From Leptospira neocaledonica (lineage in GTDB: Bacteria; Spirochaetota; Leptospiria; Leptospirales; Leptospiraceae), in assembly GCF_002812205.1 (NCBI RefSeq), contig NZ_NPEA01000002.1:372001-436000 (forward strand): a stretch of 64,000 bases of DNA, given 5' to 3'. Each line of letters begins with the position of its first letter. The stretch's first letter is position 1. This document shows positions 41,077-50,419 of this stretch, piece by piece. Position numbers and translations under genes: made by a program. A model generated the notes under the pieces. The model did no database searches and was not told the DNA's origin. It saw only the letters and a program-made list of their open reading frames with translations.

Positions 41077-41092
41077 GGGTACTCTTCTTGCA
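41077..41092 (+). promoter_or_regulatory. Sigma-54 (-24/-12) promoter of amtB-glnK
   Basis: GGGTACTCTTCTTGCA has GG and GC separated by exactly ten bases, with AC after the GG and TT before the GC, as in the TGGCACG-N4-TTGCA consensus; three less critical positions differ. Transcription would start near 41103, some 31 bases before the preferred amtB start. The remaining 40818-41076 gap holds small hairpins (for example GGCAGAT/ATCTGCC at 40877-40897) and T-rich tracts. Confidence 0.7.
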
Positions 41093-41133
41093 TTAATTGG
41101 ATAAAACATATTTTCGAGATGAGATTTGAGAAA

Positions 41134-42435
41134 ATGAAAATTGCCCAAAAACTTATCGCGCTCTTGATCTTAATCGCTCCAGTACTGATCTGGGGTCAAG
41201 ACGCCACACCAGCACCTGAAGCCGCACCTGCTGCTCCCACTTTGGATAAAGGGGATACCGCATGGATGATCGTGGCTTCCACTTTCGTGTTCTTCATGAT
41301 CCCAGGACTCGCGCTGTTCTACGGCGGTATCGTAAGATCTAAGAACGTTCTTTCAACAATGATGCACAGCTTTGTTGCGATTCTTGTCCTTACAATCCAA
41401 TGGACACTATTCGGATATAGCTTAGCGTTTTCCGGCGATAGTCCATTTTTCGGCGATTTTCAACTCTTTCTGTTGAATGGAATAACCGACGAAACATTGG
41501 AAGGAACGATCCCGAAATACATTCACTTCCTTTTCCAAGGAATGTTTGCGCTAATCACTCCGGCTCTAATTTCCGGTGCGATCGCAGAAAGAGTGAAACT
41601 TTCCGGTTATATCGTATTCATTCTAGCATGGGCTACTCTGGTTTACGATCCTGTCGCACACTGGGTATGGTCCGCTAACGGTTGGCTTTTCAAAAAGACC
41701 GCACTTGATTTCGCAGGTGGAACAGTAGTTCACTTGATTTCCGGTATCGCAGGTTTGGCTGCAGCAATCGTACTCGGAAAACGTAAAGGAGAAGGCGCAG
41801 CTCTGATCGCTCCGAACAACTTGACCTACACTCTTATCGGTGCGGGATTCCTTTGGTTCGGATGGTTCGGATTTAACGCGGGTTCCGGTCTTGCTACTAA
41901 TGGCCAGGCTGCAAGAGCTTTCGTTGTAACTTTAGTTGCTCCTGCCACAGCCGGCGCAGTTTGGTTATTGATCGAATATCTTCATACTAAAAAAGCTACA
42001 GCTCTTGGAGCAGCTTCCGGGATCGTTGCAGGTCTGGTTGTGATCACTCCTGCTGCAGGATTTGTGGACGCTACCGGCGCATTGATTATGGGAGTAATTG
42101 TATCTCCTATCTGTTACGGTGCTATCCTTCTGAAAGGTAAATTCGGATACGATGATTCTCTGGACGCTTTCGGAATTCACGGTGTAGGTGGAGCTCTTGG
42201 AGCGATCCTTACTGGTGTATTCGCACTTGCGAATTATATTCCTGAAGGAGTTACTCGCGGAGACCAGATTATCGTTCAGATTATCAGTGTTGTGGCAACC
42301 GGTGCTTACTCTATCGTAGTATCCTTGATCTTAGTGTTTATTATCGACAAGACGATCGGATTCAGGATTTCCGAAGAGAAAGAGATTGCTGGACTCGATT
42401 CCGAGATTCACGGAGAAAAAGGTTATATTATATAA
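41134..42435 (+). CDS. amtB: Ammonium transporter
   Basis: The protein (433 residues from the ATG at 41134; an ATG at 41119 adds five) has a signal-like first segment ending LIWGQ, a Pro/Ala linker and eleven membrane helices. Amt signatures are present: MIPGLALFYGGIVRSKN, the first pore His in AHWVWS and the second in FGIHGVGGALG. It conducts ammonium and is gated by GlnK, encoded 34 bases downstream. The sigma-54 promoter suggests induction by nitrogen limitation. Confidence 0.95.
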   Translation: MKIAQKLIALLILIAPVLIWGQDATPAPEAAPAAPTLDKGDTAWMIVASTFVFFMIPGLALFYGGIVRSKNVLSTMMHSFVAILVLTIQWTLFGYSLAFSGDSPFFGDFQLFLLNGITDETLEGTIPKYIHFLFQGMFALITPALISGAIAERVKLSGYIVFILAWATLVYDPVAHWVWSANGWLFKKTALDFAGGTVVHLISGIAGLAAAIVLGKRKGEGAALIAPNNLTYTLIGAGFLWFGWFGFNAGSGLATNGQAARAFVVTLVAPATAGAVWLLIEYLHTKKATALGAASGIVAGLVVITPAAGFVDATGALIMGVIVSPICYGAILLKGKFGYDDSLDAFGIHGVGGALGAILTGVFALANYIPEGVTRGDQIIVQIISVVATGAYSIVVSLILVFIIDKTIGFRISEEKEIAGLDSEIHGEKGYII

Positions 42436-42469
42436 CCTTTGAATTTATACATTAAGTAAAGGAGAGCAT

Positions 42470-42814
42470 ATGAAATTAATCGTAGCAATTATCCAGCCCC
42501 ATAAACTGGAAGAGGTTAAAGCGGAGCTTACTAAGAATGAAATTTACAGACTTACCGTAAGCGACGTGCAAGGCTACGGGCAGCAAAAAGGTAAAACTGA
42601 AGTATTCCGTGGACATGAATACCAAGTAAACCTTCTGAGAAAAGTAAGATTAGAGATCGCGGTAAACGACGAGTTCGTAAAACCTACCGTTGATGCGATC
42701 TTGAAAGCTGCCAAAACCGGCGACGGAAAGATCGGAGACGGAAAAATTTTGATTCTTCCTCTCGAAGACGTGATCCGCATTCGCACCGGAGAAAGAGGAA
42801 GCTCAGCGATTTAA
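42470..42814 (+). CDS. glnK: PII nitrogen regulatory protein
   Basis: The 114-residue protein matches PII throughout: KLIVAIIQPHKLEEVK, the T-loop FRGHEYQVNLL with the uridylylatable Tyr (residue 51 region) and the C-terminal signature of GDGKIGDGKILILPLEDVIRI type. It should block AmtB when nitrogen is plentiful and sense 2-oxoglutarate and ATP/ADP. GGAG lies seven bases upstream of the ATG. A strong terminator follows. Confidence 0.95.
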   Translation: MKLIVAIIQPHKLEEVKAELTKNEIYRLTVSDVQGYGQQKGKTEVFRGHEYQVNLLRKVRLEIAVNDEFVKPTVDAILKAAKTGDGKIGDGKILILPLEDVIRIRTGERGSSAI

Positions 42815-42845
42815 TTCTTCCCCAATACGAGTCGAAACTAGCTTC

Positions 42846-42880
42846 GGGGTCGGTGAATTTACCGACCCCATTTTTATTTT
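42846..42880 (+). terminator. Intrinsic terminator after glnK
   Basis: GGGGTCGGT at 42846-42854 pairs perfectly with ACCGACCCC at 42861-42869 across a six-base loop, followed by TTTTTATTTT. It closes the amtB-glnK unit and isolates it from the toxin-like gene. The rest of the gap to 43088 is AT-rich without a clear promoter. Confidence 0.9.
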
Positions 42881-43088
42881 CAGGGGATTAAATTAGAAAA
42901 TTCGGTTATCTTTTTTGGACCGTAGTTATTTATATTTTTCTAATATAAATTTTTCTCTGTCTCTTTAGGGATAATTTTTCCCAGCACGTTATTCGACTAG
43001 TAATCACCTAACTTCCCAGTTTTCTCGATTGTTTTTTTGCCTAGGAGTCCCAGTTTTGCCATAACTATATATTTTATTTGTAAATTAC

Positions 43089-46000
43089 ATGCTAAAGAAG
43101 TTATTTCTTCGTTCTAAATTCTCTTTTTTCCTCATTCTTTCCGGGCTCGTTCTATTTTTCCCGGTAAACGATTCGTTACGTTCTCAGGCTTGGGATCCGA
43201 CAGAAATGGATCTAGGAAGTTATCAGGAGCAATCCTGGTCTTCTCTTTTCGAGCAAGCTTGGAATTTGAGCGATGTTCAAACCTGGAATCAGATGGTTCA
43301 GGACCAATATTTTTCTCTTAAAGGGGATTGGGAGACTCAGGCGGATCTTCAGTTCTCCGAAATTTTGAGTCAGGTTTTGCAATCAGACGAGATTTTAGAT
43401 AATTCTGCTTATGTGGATTATGTTTCTAAATATCTGGAATTGGAGAGAGCTGAAGCGGAAAAAAGTTGGGAATCCGACGCAGAACTTAGAATCCAAGAAG
43501 AACGAAATTATTTCTTGGATAGTTTGCAGGGAAGGCAGGTGGATGAGCTTGGTTATGCGTTGTCCTCTTCTTCCCGATCGGATTTGGACGCGTCTATCCA
43601 AGACTGGAATCGTAAGTTCCAGGACGCTGCAGAAGTCGGCCTTTATGAATTTCAAAACGCTTTGACTTCTCTTGAAACCAAATTTCAAGAGATGAAAAAT
43701 TCTATCACAAGCACCGATTCAGAATTACAAAATAATTTAAACCAAATCGCTCAATACGAAAACCAGGTTCGACAAAGTATCCAGTCCGGAACCCAGGATA
43801 TGAAATTGTATCTCCTACAGCAGAATCTTTTGCAGAAGAGGGATGCGAACGGAAATTCTTTACTCGGAGATTTGGATGGAAAAACCGAGGAAGAACTTTT
43901 GTCGATTTACAGTTCGATTGATTCGAACGGTTTAAATGAGGCAGGTAAGAAGTTAAAAACTCTGATCGATAATTTGGATGAGGCCTTGGATCCGGACCAT
44001 CCTTCTTCTCTTTCCGAAATTGCGGGACTTATGCAATCTTACTTTTCCGAAGAACAAGAGAATGCTTCGGAAATAGCTTCGGAGTATAGAGAAGACGAAT
44101 ACTCTTCCTGGAGTTACGGAAATCCGAATGTGTCCGTACATGAATTAACATTTACTACTTCGAATTCGTTTACTTCAAATCCGGATTCACCTGGTGGTGT
44201 TTGGAAAAATGAATTGGCGACTTCTATCCGAAAATATATCGAAACGAATGGTTCGAATACGACCGAGTTATTAGATCTTTTGAATGGGTATCTGGGAAAC
44301 CCTGATCTAACTGTTTCTGAGATCGGAGCGATCGATTTAAAAGCATCTTCTTCTCGCGATTATTTACAAAGTCCGGAAATTACTAATTGGAATTCAGATT
44401 GGAATCAACCGGTAACCCGAGTGGGAGGATCCTATGTCGAAGACGGAAATTCTTTTTGGACTTTGACAAATCATTACTGGCTTTGTTGGGATGGGTTATG
44501 TTTACCAGGTCAGTCCAATTTTGCAGAAGAGACAGTGTATTTGGATGCTTCTTTGACCATTCATGATGCAGCAGCTCAGGCAAATGCGGAACAGTATGAG
44601 AATTTTAGGAATGAACTGAATGCAAAACTTTCTTCTTGGCAGAATGTTCTCGTGCCTGCGATCCAAAACTGGGAAACTCAAGTGAGTAATTATCAGGCCC
44701 GTTATTCGGAATGGCAGACGACTAAAATTTCTTTGGAAAATCAACTTACGGAAGAGAGAAGCACACAAATTGCCGAGTTATATAAAAATCGAGATGATTG
44801 GGCGAATGAACTTACTGATTTGTACATGGATTCCAAATCGTTTTCTACTTCTTCTTCCAATCTTCCTACATTCTCTTCTCAGGTTTCCGAAAGTTCGGGC
44901 TTGAGTTCTTTTTCCAAAACTCTGGAATCCTTTCAGGATTTGAAAACTCCGGATACGAATAATCTAAGCACATTTTATAACGGAATCGGACAAGCGGTGA
45001 ATGGTGCGTATAACCTGAGTATGGTGGAAGCGAATAGAATTCTCGCTCAGGAAACTCAAAAGAATACGATCGATTCTTTGGTTGCGAATCTTAAAAACCA
45101 AAAAGAGATGAAGGAATCCATTTCGGAAGAGGCATATGCAGCATTCTCCGGAAAAAAATTGGACGGTTCTAATGCGGCAGGAATAGAAGGCGCGAACTCC
45201 TGTAACTCTGCAAATGCACAATCTAACGAATCCTATTGTAACTCCTTATATAATAATACAAAAAACTTCGATAATAAATATGAAGATGTGTATGTGGATG
45301 ATGAAGGAAATATCCATGTAAAACAATCGATCAAGACTAGTTCTGCAAGTTATAACGGAAGTGGGGATATCACAGATTATAAAAGTTATAAACTCGCAGA
45401 GACCGTTCAGGACTTCGTGGTCGGAAATGTAGGCACTGTGAAACTGGGTGATATTTCTGCGAGTGGGGATTTGTTTAGTTCGAATTGGATTCAGAGTGAA
45501 AATTCGAGTAAGGTTTCGAGTGCTCTTCTTTCTTCTCAAAAAAATAATTCTTCAGAGTATTTAAATTCCGAATTTTTGGATTCGATTAATAAGAATGCCG
45601 CAAATGTGGATGCGTTCGCTTCTTTGCAAAATCAGAGAGCACAGCAGAATGCGATTACGAAAGCAAGTGCGGCTTCTACCGTTGTGAGTATTGCCCAAAC
45701 GATTTTTGCCGGTGGATCCGGAATGGATTGGGCCAAACAACAAGTCAAAGACATGACTAAGTCAGCAGTTGCTACAGGGATCAGTCAGGCAACCGGAATT
45801 CCTGCGGACGTTATTACGGCATTCATCGATTATAAGGCGGATCAAAAAGCCAAACAAAAAGCGCAGCATGATATGGATGTCCGGATGGCGATTATAAATC
45901 CATTCGGTTACGTTCTAAACTATGTTCCCGGCGTGAAAGATTTAATGCGTCCGGTTAATCAAATCTTGGCTAAAGGTGTTTCGGAAATTATCCAGGGAAC

Positions 46001-48818
46001 GACCAATTTACTTACAGAATCGGATATTGGAATCGGTCTCAGAAAGACGGGTGCAGTTTCCCAAAGTTCATTAAATCATTTACATGATATAGGAACCGAG
46101 GCTGCCGAATTCGTTCGTGGAAAAGATCTTCAAGCTGACCTTTCCAAGGGAGATGTGCAGGCAAAATGGAAGTCAGACCTTAAGACGGTGGCATATAACC
46201 AAATCGCAGAACAATTGGCTCCACCGGGAATGGATCCGCAGGTATTTTCTCAGATTTGGCAAGAATACGATAAGAGACAGGCGGCAAAGGCTGCTAAAAA
46301 AGAACAAGAGCAACAAATGATCTCCACTGCGATTCAAGTTGCTGCTTCCGTTGCTTTACAATTTGTACCTGGACCGGGAACTGCAGCGGGTGCAAGTATG
46401 CTTGCTCAAGTAGGTAGTTATTTCTCTTCTGCTCGTGGAATGATAGTTACTGCGAATGCCGTGGCTCAAGGTATTATTGCATCTAGAAACGGTAATATGA
46501 ACGCGGTCGCTGCAGGTGTTGTAAACGGGCTTTTACTTGGAGTAACGGGTCCGATGGGACTTGCAGGTTCCGTGTCTTATACGCCTCCTACTAAAAAGAA
46601 TACGTTGGGAGCCATGCTTGATGAAGGATTCAACGGCCCTTCCGCTTCCGGATGGGGTGGTGGAATTTCTATTGGAGGTTCTTATTTGAATGGAGGAGTT
46701 TCCTTCATGCCGGGTACTGGGGTAAATTTGAATCTTGGCGGAACGATCGGCGATACAGGCGGATTTTATAACCTAAGCTATAACACAAAATCGGGAAACA
46801 CGAACCTCACTTTAGGAGCGGGCCAAGAATACGGCTCAAATTTAGGAGTAAACCTAAGCACAGACAACGATCAAAAACCATCGATCTTCTTAGGATTCGG
46901 ATGTGACTTAAACGAAAACAACTGCGGGGGCGGAGGAGCCAATAAACTAGGCTTAGGTGGATCACTTACATTAGATGCAGATGGAAACGTAACACTTGGA
47001 GCAGACATCTTAGGAAACCAAGGGTTAGGCGTAACGTATAATGCGGATACGAACAGTTGGGGGCAAGTAACTGGAAATACAAACTTCGGAAATGATTATA
47101 CAGTCATGACTGCACAGACTTTGGCAGATAAGGCCAAGACAGAATCGCAGATGAAGGTGGCTGGGACTTACGGAGATGTATTAAAAGATCCTAATTTAAT
47201 CGCAAATAGTGAAAGTTTAAAATCGATCGCAGATAGTTACGGAGTAAAACCAGAAAATCTACCTGAGGTCATTCAGAATCTTTCAGATACGGTACGTAAT
47301 CCGGATGCAGATCCGGCTTTGAGACAATCGGCACTTGTATCCTTGAATGAGATGATGGGAGCCGTTCACAATGAAGCGTATGTGAAGGGGAACCAAAATC
47401 TTAAAGATGCGATTCAGAATTCTCCAGCGGTAGCAGATGTCGCTGTGCAAGGAAAAGATAAAAACGGAACAGCGGAAGCTGGTTTCTTTAATCAAGTAGG
47501 AGAACAAGCTAAGATCTATCTGAACCAACTTGCTGGGAATGCATTTGGGGACTTTGCTTATATCAATGATAAGGGTGAAGTAGTTTTTAGGAGTTGTTTT
47601 GTGGCCGGGACGCTTGTTCATACGAAGGATGGATTGAGGCCGATTGAGACGGTGAAAGTAGGGGATGTTGTATTGACGAAGAGTGATATGACTGGAGAAA
47701 TTAGATATAAGAGAGTTGTGCAGACATTTGTCCGCAGTACGGATGCGATTTTCAAAATAATCTTTGTAGATTCTTCTCTTCTTGAGACCACATGGAGTCA
47801 TCCTTTTCGGAAATTGAAAGTAGAGAATCGCGAAGAAAGTTTTGGAATTGAAAACTCAGAGTGGACGCAGGTCAAAGACTTACAGTCAGGTGATATAATA
47901 TTGACAGCCAGTGGAGAGGCTCTTGCCATCGAATCGATCGAAGTAGAAGATCGTAAGGAGACGGTATATAACTTCGAAGTGGAGGATTTTCATTCTTACT
48001 TTGTAGGGGAGAATGGAGTTTGGGTTCATAACGTTGATGGATATGGACCTGATATGACGATAGCGGGTTGTGTAGCAGGCGGACCTTGGGGATGTGCGGG
48101 TGGATTGACTTTGGATGTAATTGAAGCAGCTGTCGTCTTCCGTATTGGGCAAGCTGCCTTTGATAGCTATGAAGAAGCCGTTGCGGCGTGCGCTAGTACG
48201 GATTGTGTAAATAAGGTGAAGGAAGAATTTGATAAGTATAAGGTGAAATACACGAATGACGCAAAAGAGTTTTCGTTAGGAGCGTCATATGGCAAGGGGG
48301 GAGCAGAAGTATCTGCAGGCTTTACAATAGATAAATCGAAGAGCGGTTGGGACGCGATTAAACTAAACTTTGAGGCAGGTGGAGAGTCTGGGAAACTAGG
48401 AACCTCGATTACGAACCAAGGAGTGGATGAGATTAAAGGTACCGTTGGTAATTCCGAAGTTAGTATCGATCGAAACGGTCAGCTTAAGTACAAATACGGG
48501 ACAACTGGCCAAGCTGATGTAACTTATGACATTGGAGCTGGCGAAATCAGTAAGGTCGGAGTTAGCGTAAAATCTGAACAGAAAGCTCCGAATCGAGATA
48601 GCATTTCCATTGGAACAAAGACTGATGTCAATATAGGCTCAAATACCATGTTTGGAGGTTTTTTGCAGAATCAATATGACCTCGCCAAAACTGCAGTCCA
48701 GAATTGGTGGAAGAAACAGACTCAGGCTACGCTTCCAACGCCAATTTGCGGAGTGACTAAATCTTGCTCCCCCGTAAACTCTTGCGACGGAATGCAAATG
48801 TCTTGCGGGAAAAAATAA
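43089..48818 (+). CDS. Giant secreted polymorphic-toxin-like protein with Hint domain
   Basis: The 1909-residue protein has a signal peptide (about 1-34), a long helical Trp/Gln/Glu-rich region (35-850) with heptad-like stretches, a hydrophobic Ala/Gly stretch (about 1075-1160), a Gly/Asn-rich beta region (1170-1340) and a Hint domain from Cys1503 (CFVAGTLVHTKDGL) to about 1648 (FHSYFVGENGVWVHN). Hint domains of this pretoxin type cut themselves after the final HN and free the C-terminal domain. Here that domain (about 262 residues) is Gly-rich, beta-predicted and ends in a Cys cluster; I recognise no enzyme motif. The architecture matches long Leptospira proteins I remember as the TIGR04388 group. 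Residues 1310-1537 are duplicated downstream. A TPR lipoprotein gene follows by 12 bases. Confidence 0.8.
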   Translation: MLKKLFLRSKFSFFLILSGLVLFFPVNDSLRSQAWDPTEMDLGSYQEQSWSSLFEQAWNLSDVQTWNQMVQDQYFSLKGDWETQADLQFSEILSQVLQSDEILDNSAYVDYVSKYLELERAEAEKSWESDAELRIQEERNYFLDSLQGRQVDELGYALSSSSRSDLDASIQDWNRKFQDAAEVGLYEFQNALTSLETKFQEMKNSITSTDSELQNNLNQIAQYENQVRQSIQSGTQDMKLYLLQQNLLQKRDANGNSLLGDLDGKTEEELLSIYSSIDSNGLNEAGKKLKTLIDNLDEALDPDHPSSLSEIAGLMQSYFSEEQENASEIASEYREDEYSSWSYGNPNVSVHELTFTTSNSFTSNPDSPGGVWKNELATSIRKYIETNGSNTTELLDLLNGYLGNPDLTVSEIGAIDLKASSSRDYLQSPEITNWNSDWNQPVTRVGGSYVEDGNSFWTLTNHYWLCWDGLCLPGQSNFAEETVYLDASLTIHDAAAQANAEQYENFRNELNAKLSSWQNVLVPAIQNWETQVSNYQARYSEWQTTKISLENQLTEERSTQIAELYKNRDDWANELTDLYMDSKSFSTSSSNLPTFSSQVSESSGLSSFSKTLESFQDLKTPDTNNLSTFYNGIGQAVNGAYNLSMVEANRILAQETQKNTIDSLVANLKNQKEMKESISEEAYAAFSGKKLDGSNAAGIEGANSCNSANAQSNESYCNSLYNNTKNFDNKYEDVYVDDEGNIHVKQSIKTSSASYNGSGDITDYKSYKLAETVQDFVVGNVGTVKLGDISASGDLFSSNWIQSENSSKVSSALLSSQKNNSSEYLNSEFLDSINKNAANVDAFASLQNQRAQQNAITKASAASTVVSIAQTIFAGGSGMDWAKQQVKDMTKSAVATGISQATGIPADVITAFIDYKADQKAKQKAQHDMDVRMAIINPFGYVLNYVPGVKDLMRPVNQILAKGVSEIIQGTTNLLTESDIGIGLRKTGAVSQSSLNHLHDIGTEAAEFVRGKDLQADLSKGDVQAKWKSDLKTVAYNQIAEQLAPPGMDPQVFSQIWQEYDKRQAAKAAKKEQEQQMISTAIQVAASVALQFVPGPGTAAGASMLAQVGSYFSSARGMIVTANAVAQGIIASRNGNMNAVAAGVVNGLLLGVTGPMGLAGSVSYTPPTKKNTLGAMLDEGFNGPSASGWGGGISIGGSYLNGGVSFMPGTGVNLNLGGTIGDTGGFYNLSYNTKSGNTNLTLGAGQEYGSNLGVNLSTDNDQKPSIFLGFGCDLNENNCGGGGANKLGLGGSLTLDADGNVTLGADILGNQGLGVTYNADTNSWGQVTGNTNFGNDYTVMTAQTLADKAKTESQMKVAGTYGDVLKDPNLIANSESLKSIADSYGVKPENLPEVIQNLSDTVRNPDADPALRQSALVSLNEMMGAVHNEAYVKGNQNLKDAIQNSPAVADVAVQGKDKNGTAEAGFFNQVGEQAKIYLNQLAGNAFGDFAYINDKGEVVFRSCFVAGTLVHTKDGLRPIETVKVGDVVLTKSDMTGEIRYKRVVQTFVRSTDAIFKIIFVDSSLLETTWSHPFRKLKVENREESFGIENSEWTQVKDLQSGDIILTASGEALAIESIEVEDRKETVYNFEVEDFHSYFVGENGVWVHNVDGYGPDMTIAGCVAGGPWGCAGGLTLDVIEAAVVFRIGQAAFDSYEEAVAACASTDCVNKVKEEFDKYKVKYTNDAKEFSLGASYGKGGAEVSAGFTIDKSKSGWDAIKLNFEAGGESGKLGTSITNQGVDEIKGTVGNSEVSIDRNGQLKYKYGTTGQADVTYDIGAGEISKVGVSVKSEQKAPNRDSISIGTKTDVNIGSNTMFGGFLQNQYDLAKTAVQNWWKKQTQATLPTPICGVTKSCSPVNSCDGMQMSCGKK
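47015..47699 (+). repeat. Direct repeat arm A (inside the giant gene)
   Basis: These 685 bases, encoding the end of the Gly-rich region and the first half of the Hint domain, reappear almost unchanged at 50640-51324, an offset of exactly 3625 bases without indels. After this point the two Hint halves diverge strongly, and after the terminal HN they are unrelated. Confidence 0.9.
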
Positions 48819-48830
48819 AGGAAGGATCGA

Positions 48831-49640
48831 ATGCGATTAATTGTTCTGAATCTTATACTGGCATGGATCATTTCTTTTTCGGTAGATTGTAAGGATCAAG
48901 AAGGTGACGTAACAGAAGTGGACGAGTTGATTCGCTATTCTGATGGATATGCCAAGCAAGGGAACTTAGAGAAAGCTCTGATTTTAGCGAATCGAGCTAT
49001 TACATTAGAACCAAAGAATGAGAAAGCGAAGATCCAATTATCTAAGGTTTATGCAACTATTGCTAGCAATTTTGTGGATAAATTTGATTGTGATTCGGCA
49101 AAAAAATATGCAACTAAGGCTTTAGAGTTGTTCAAAGACAATGATGGAGCTTATAATGATTTGTCCCTTTGCGCAATGGCAGAAAAAAAGTTTAATGAAT
49201 GCATTAAGTATGCAAATGAACATCTTCGCTTGGATTCCATTTACGGAAGTAATTCAAATGCTCCTTATAATAATCTTGCCGTTTGCTATAGAGAAATGAA
49301 AGAATATGGTTTAGCTACAGAAAACTTTTTAGAATCGTTAAAAAGGGATCCTCCCGAACGAATGGGAATGAAAAATATTTTCTCTCTCGGTAAAATCTAC
49401 TTTATCCAAGGGAATCGAGAAGGGGCGAAGAAATATTTAGAAGAATTCATCAAGAAGTATGATAATGTTTCTCGCTGGGAATTAAGACGCGAATTTGAAA
49501 TTCAATATAAGGAATCGAAAAAGCTTTTGGAAGTAGTAAACTCAGGAGCAAAGATCGGTTATCCTAAAGGAAAGGAACCTGCATTCAATACAGATTTTGT
49601 GGGGATTTTGGAAGGAAGAAGTTCCTCTAGTAAAAAGTGA
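48831..49640 (+). CDS. TPR lipoprotein, candidate immunity partner of the giant toxin
   Basis: The 269-residue protein has a lipoprotein-like signal with SFSVDC (Cys20) and at least four TPR-like repeats (NLEKALILANRAITLEPKNEKA, DSAKKYATKALELFKDN, GLATENFLESLKRDP, GAKKYLEEFIKKYD). TPRs bind proteins. AAGGAAGGA directly precedes the ATG, 12 bases after the toxin stop, so the two are very probably co-expressed. Position argues for an immunity or chaperone role, but TPR lipoproteins are common in Leptospira and this is inference. Confidence 0.75.
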   Translation: MRLIVLNLILAWIISFSVDCKDQEGDVTEVDELIRYSDGYAKQGNLEKALILANRAITLEPKNEKAKIQLSKVYATIASNFVDKFDCDSAKKYATKALELFKDNDGAYNDLSLCAMAEKKFNECIKYANEHLRLDSIYGSNSNAPYNNLAVCYREMKEYGLATENFLESLKRDPPERMGMKNIFSLGKIYFIQGNREGAKKYLEEFIKKYDNVSRWELRREFEIQYKESKKLLEVVNSGAKIGYPKGKEPAFNTDFVGILEGRSSSSKK

Positions 49641-49659
49641 AAGCGAGAAATTAACATTT

Positions 49660-49945
49660 TAAACTGTCCTGTCCCATGCCAAACGTAATATCCAGTGCAG
49701 AATCCACGTAAAACCGGTGCAGACTCCACGTAAAACCGAGAAAGATTTGTCCGGATATCCGGACACGTGCTCTGGGTAAGAAAACTAACACTCTTTTTCT
49801 GTAGATAATTGAGATTAACACTGGGGACAGTTGGTTTTTCGATTTTCGATGATTCTTTTTGCGACAGCTTCTTTGATTTGAGTGGAGAATCTTAATTTAT
49901 CTGGAATAGCTCCGTTTAAAACATCATTTGGAGTGGCTCTGCGTG
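49660..49945 (-). mobile_element. Insertion-sequence end remnant, copy A
   Basis: From 49660 the sequence carries two tandem 22-base units (starting GTGCAGAATCCACG at 49695 and the near copy at 49717), the 18-base palindrome TGTCCGGATATCCGGACA (49748-49765), and on the minus strand an open stretch ending IIENRKTNCPQC with the stop near 49820. The same protein tail is longer in copy B, where it reads like the end of a DDE transposase. No complete transposase is left. Confidence 0.5.
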
Positions 49946-49959
49946 AAACAAAAATGGAG

Positions 49960-50049
49960 CAAAATATTCAAGATGGAAAGAAAACCAACTGTCAATTCAG
50001 AACGTTTAATGGAGGTTATTTTGAAGTTCCAGTATGTTATAGTAATTAG
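49960..50049 (+). pseudogene. Toxin C-terminal tail remnant A
   Basis: A frame encoding NIQDGKKTNCQFRTFNGGYF and then EVPVCYSN ends at TAG 50049. It is nearly identical to the last 28 residues of the displaced cassette protein (ending 52566), but no toxin body precedes it; IS-derived sequence does. Its 3' end overlaps the start of the small lipoprotein gene by 29 bases. Confidence 0.7.
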
Positions 50050-50419
50050 TTTTTTTGTATTAATTAATATTGGCTGTCAAATTTCTAAAAAGGAAACTTT
50101 CGAACTGCTGCATATTAGGAAGACTCATCTTCAAGAGATAGATTTTAGAAAAGCCGAATATAACAAGGACGCGGAAATTTACTCACAGTTCATAAATGGG
50201 CTTGGTTATTCGTATATGATTGCTTGGCAAAATAAAGCATCGATTATTTCTGAATCATTAACTAAAGGGGATGCGCGTGAAATCTTCACATATCAAGATG
50301 GAAAATTGAGCATGAAAGCTAAAATGAAGAGATATGCTTTTGAACCATACTATAAAGAAAGTGTAAACACTAATGAGCAAACAGAAGATTCTATCTTTTA
50401 CTATTTAAAAAATAAATAA
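50021..50419 (+). CDS. Small lipoprotein A, candidate immunity protein
   Basis: The 132-residue protein starts KFQYVIVISFFVLINIGCQ, a good lipoprotein signal with lipidated Cys near residue 19, then a soluble domain with FTYQDGKLSMKAKMK and EQTEDSIFYYLKNK. TTG at 50021 is the best start: GGAGG lies five bases upstream, and the paralogue at 52538 has ATG at the same place. It begins inside the toxin-tail frame with 29 bases of overlap. Two paralogues follow downstream. A role as immunity protein against an exported toxin is inferred from position. Confidence 0.72.
   Translation: MKFQYVIVISFFVLINIGCQISKKETFELLHIRKTHLQEIDFRKAEYNKDAEIYSQFINGLGYSYMIAWQNKASIISESLTKGDAREIFTYQDGKLSMKAKMKRYAFEPYYKESVNTNEQTEDSIFYYLKNK

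Noticed and set aside
47283..48152. Minus-strand frames of up to 172 residues opposite the Hint region
   Set aside because: They follow the codon bias of the sense gene; the matching frame recurs in the displaced copy only because the DNA is duplicated.
49695..49738. CRISPR-like repeat from the two 22-base units
   Set aside because: The units are directly adjacent with no spacer, only two copies exist, and no cas gene is present.
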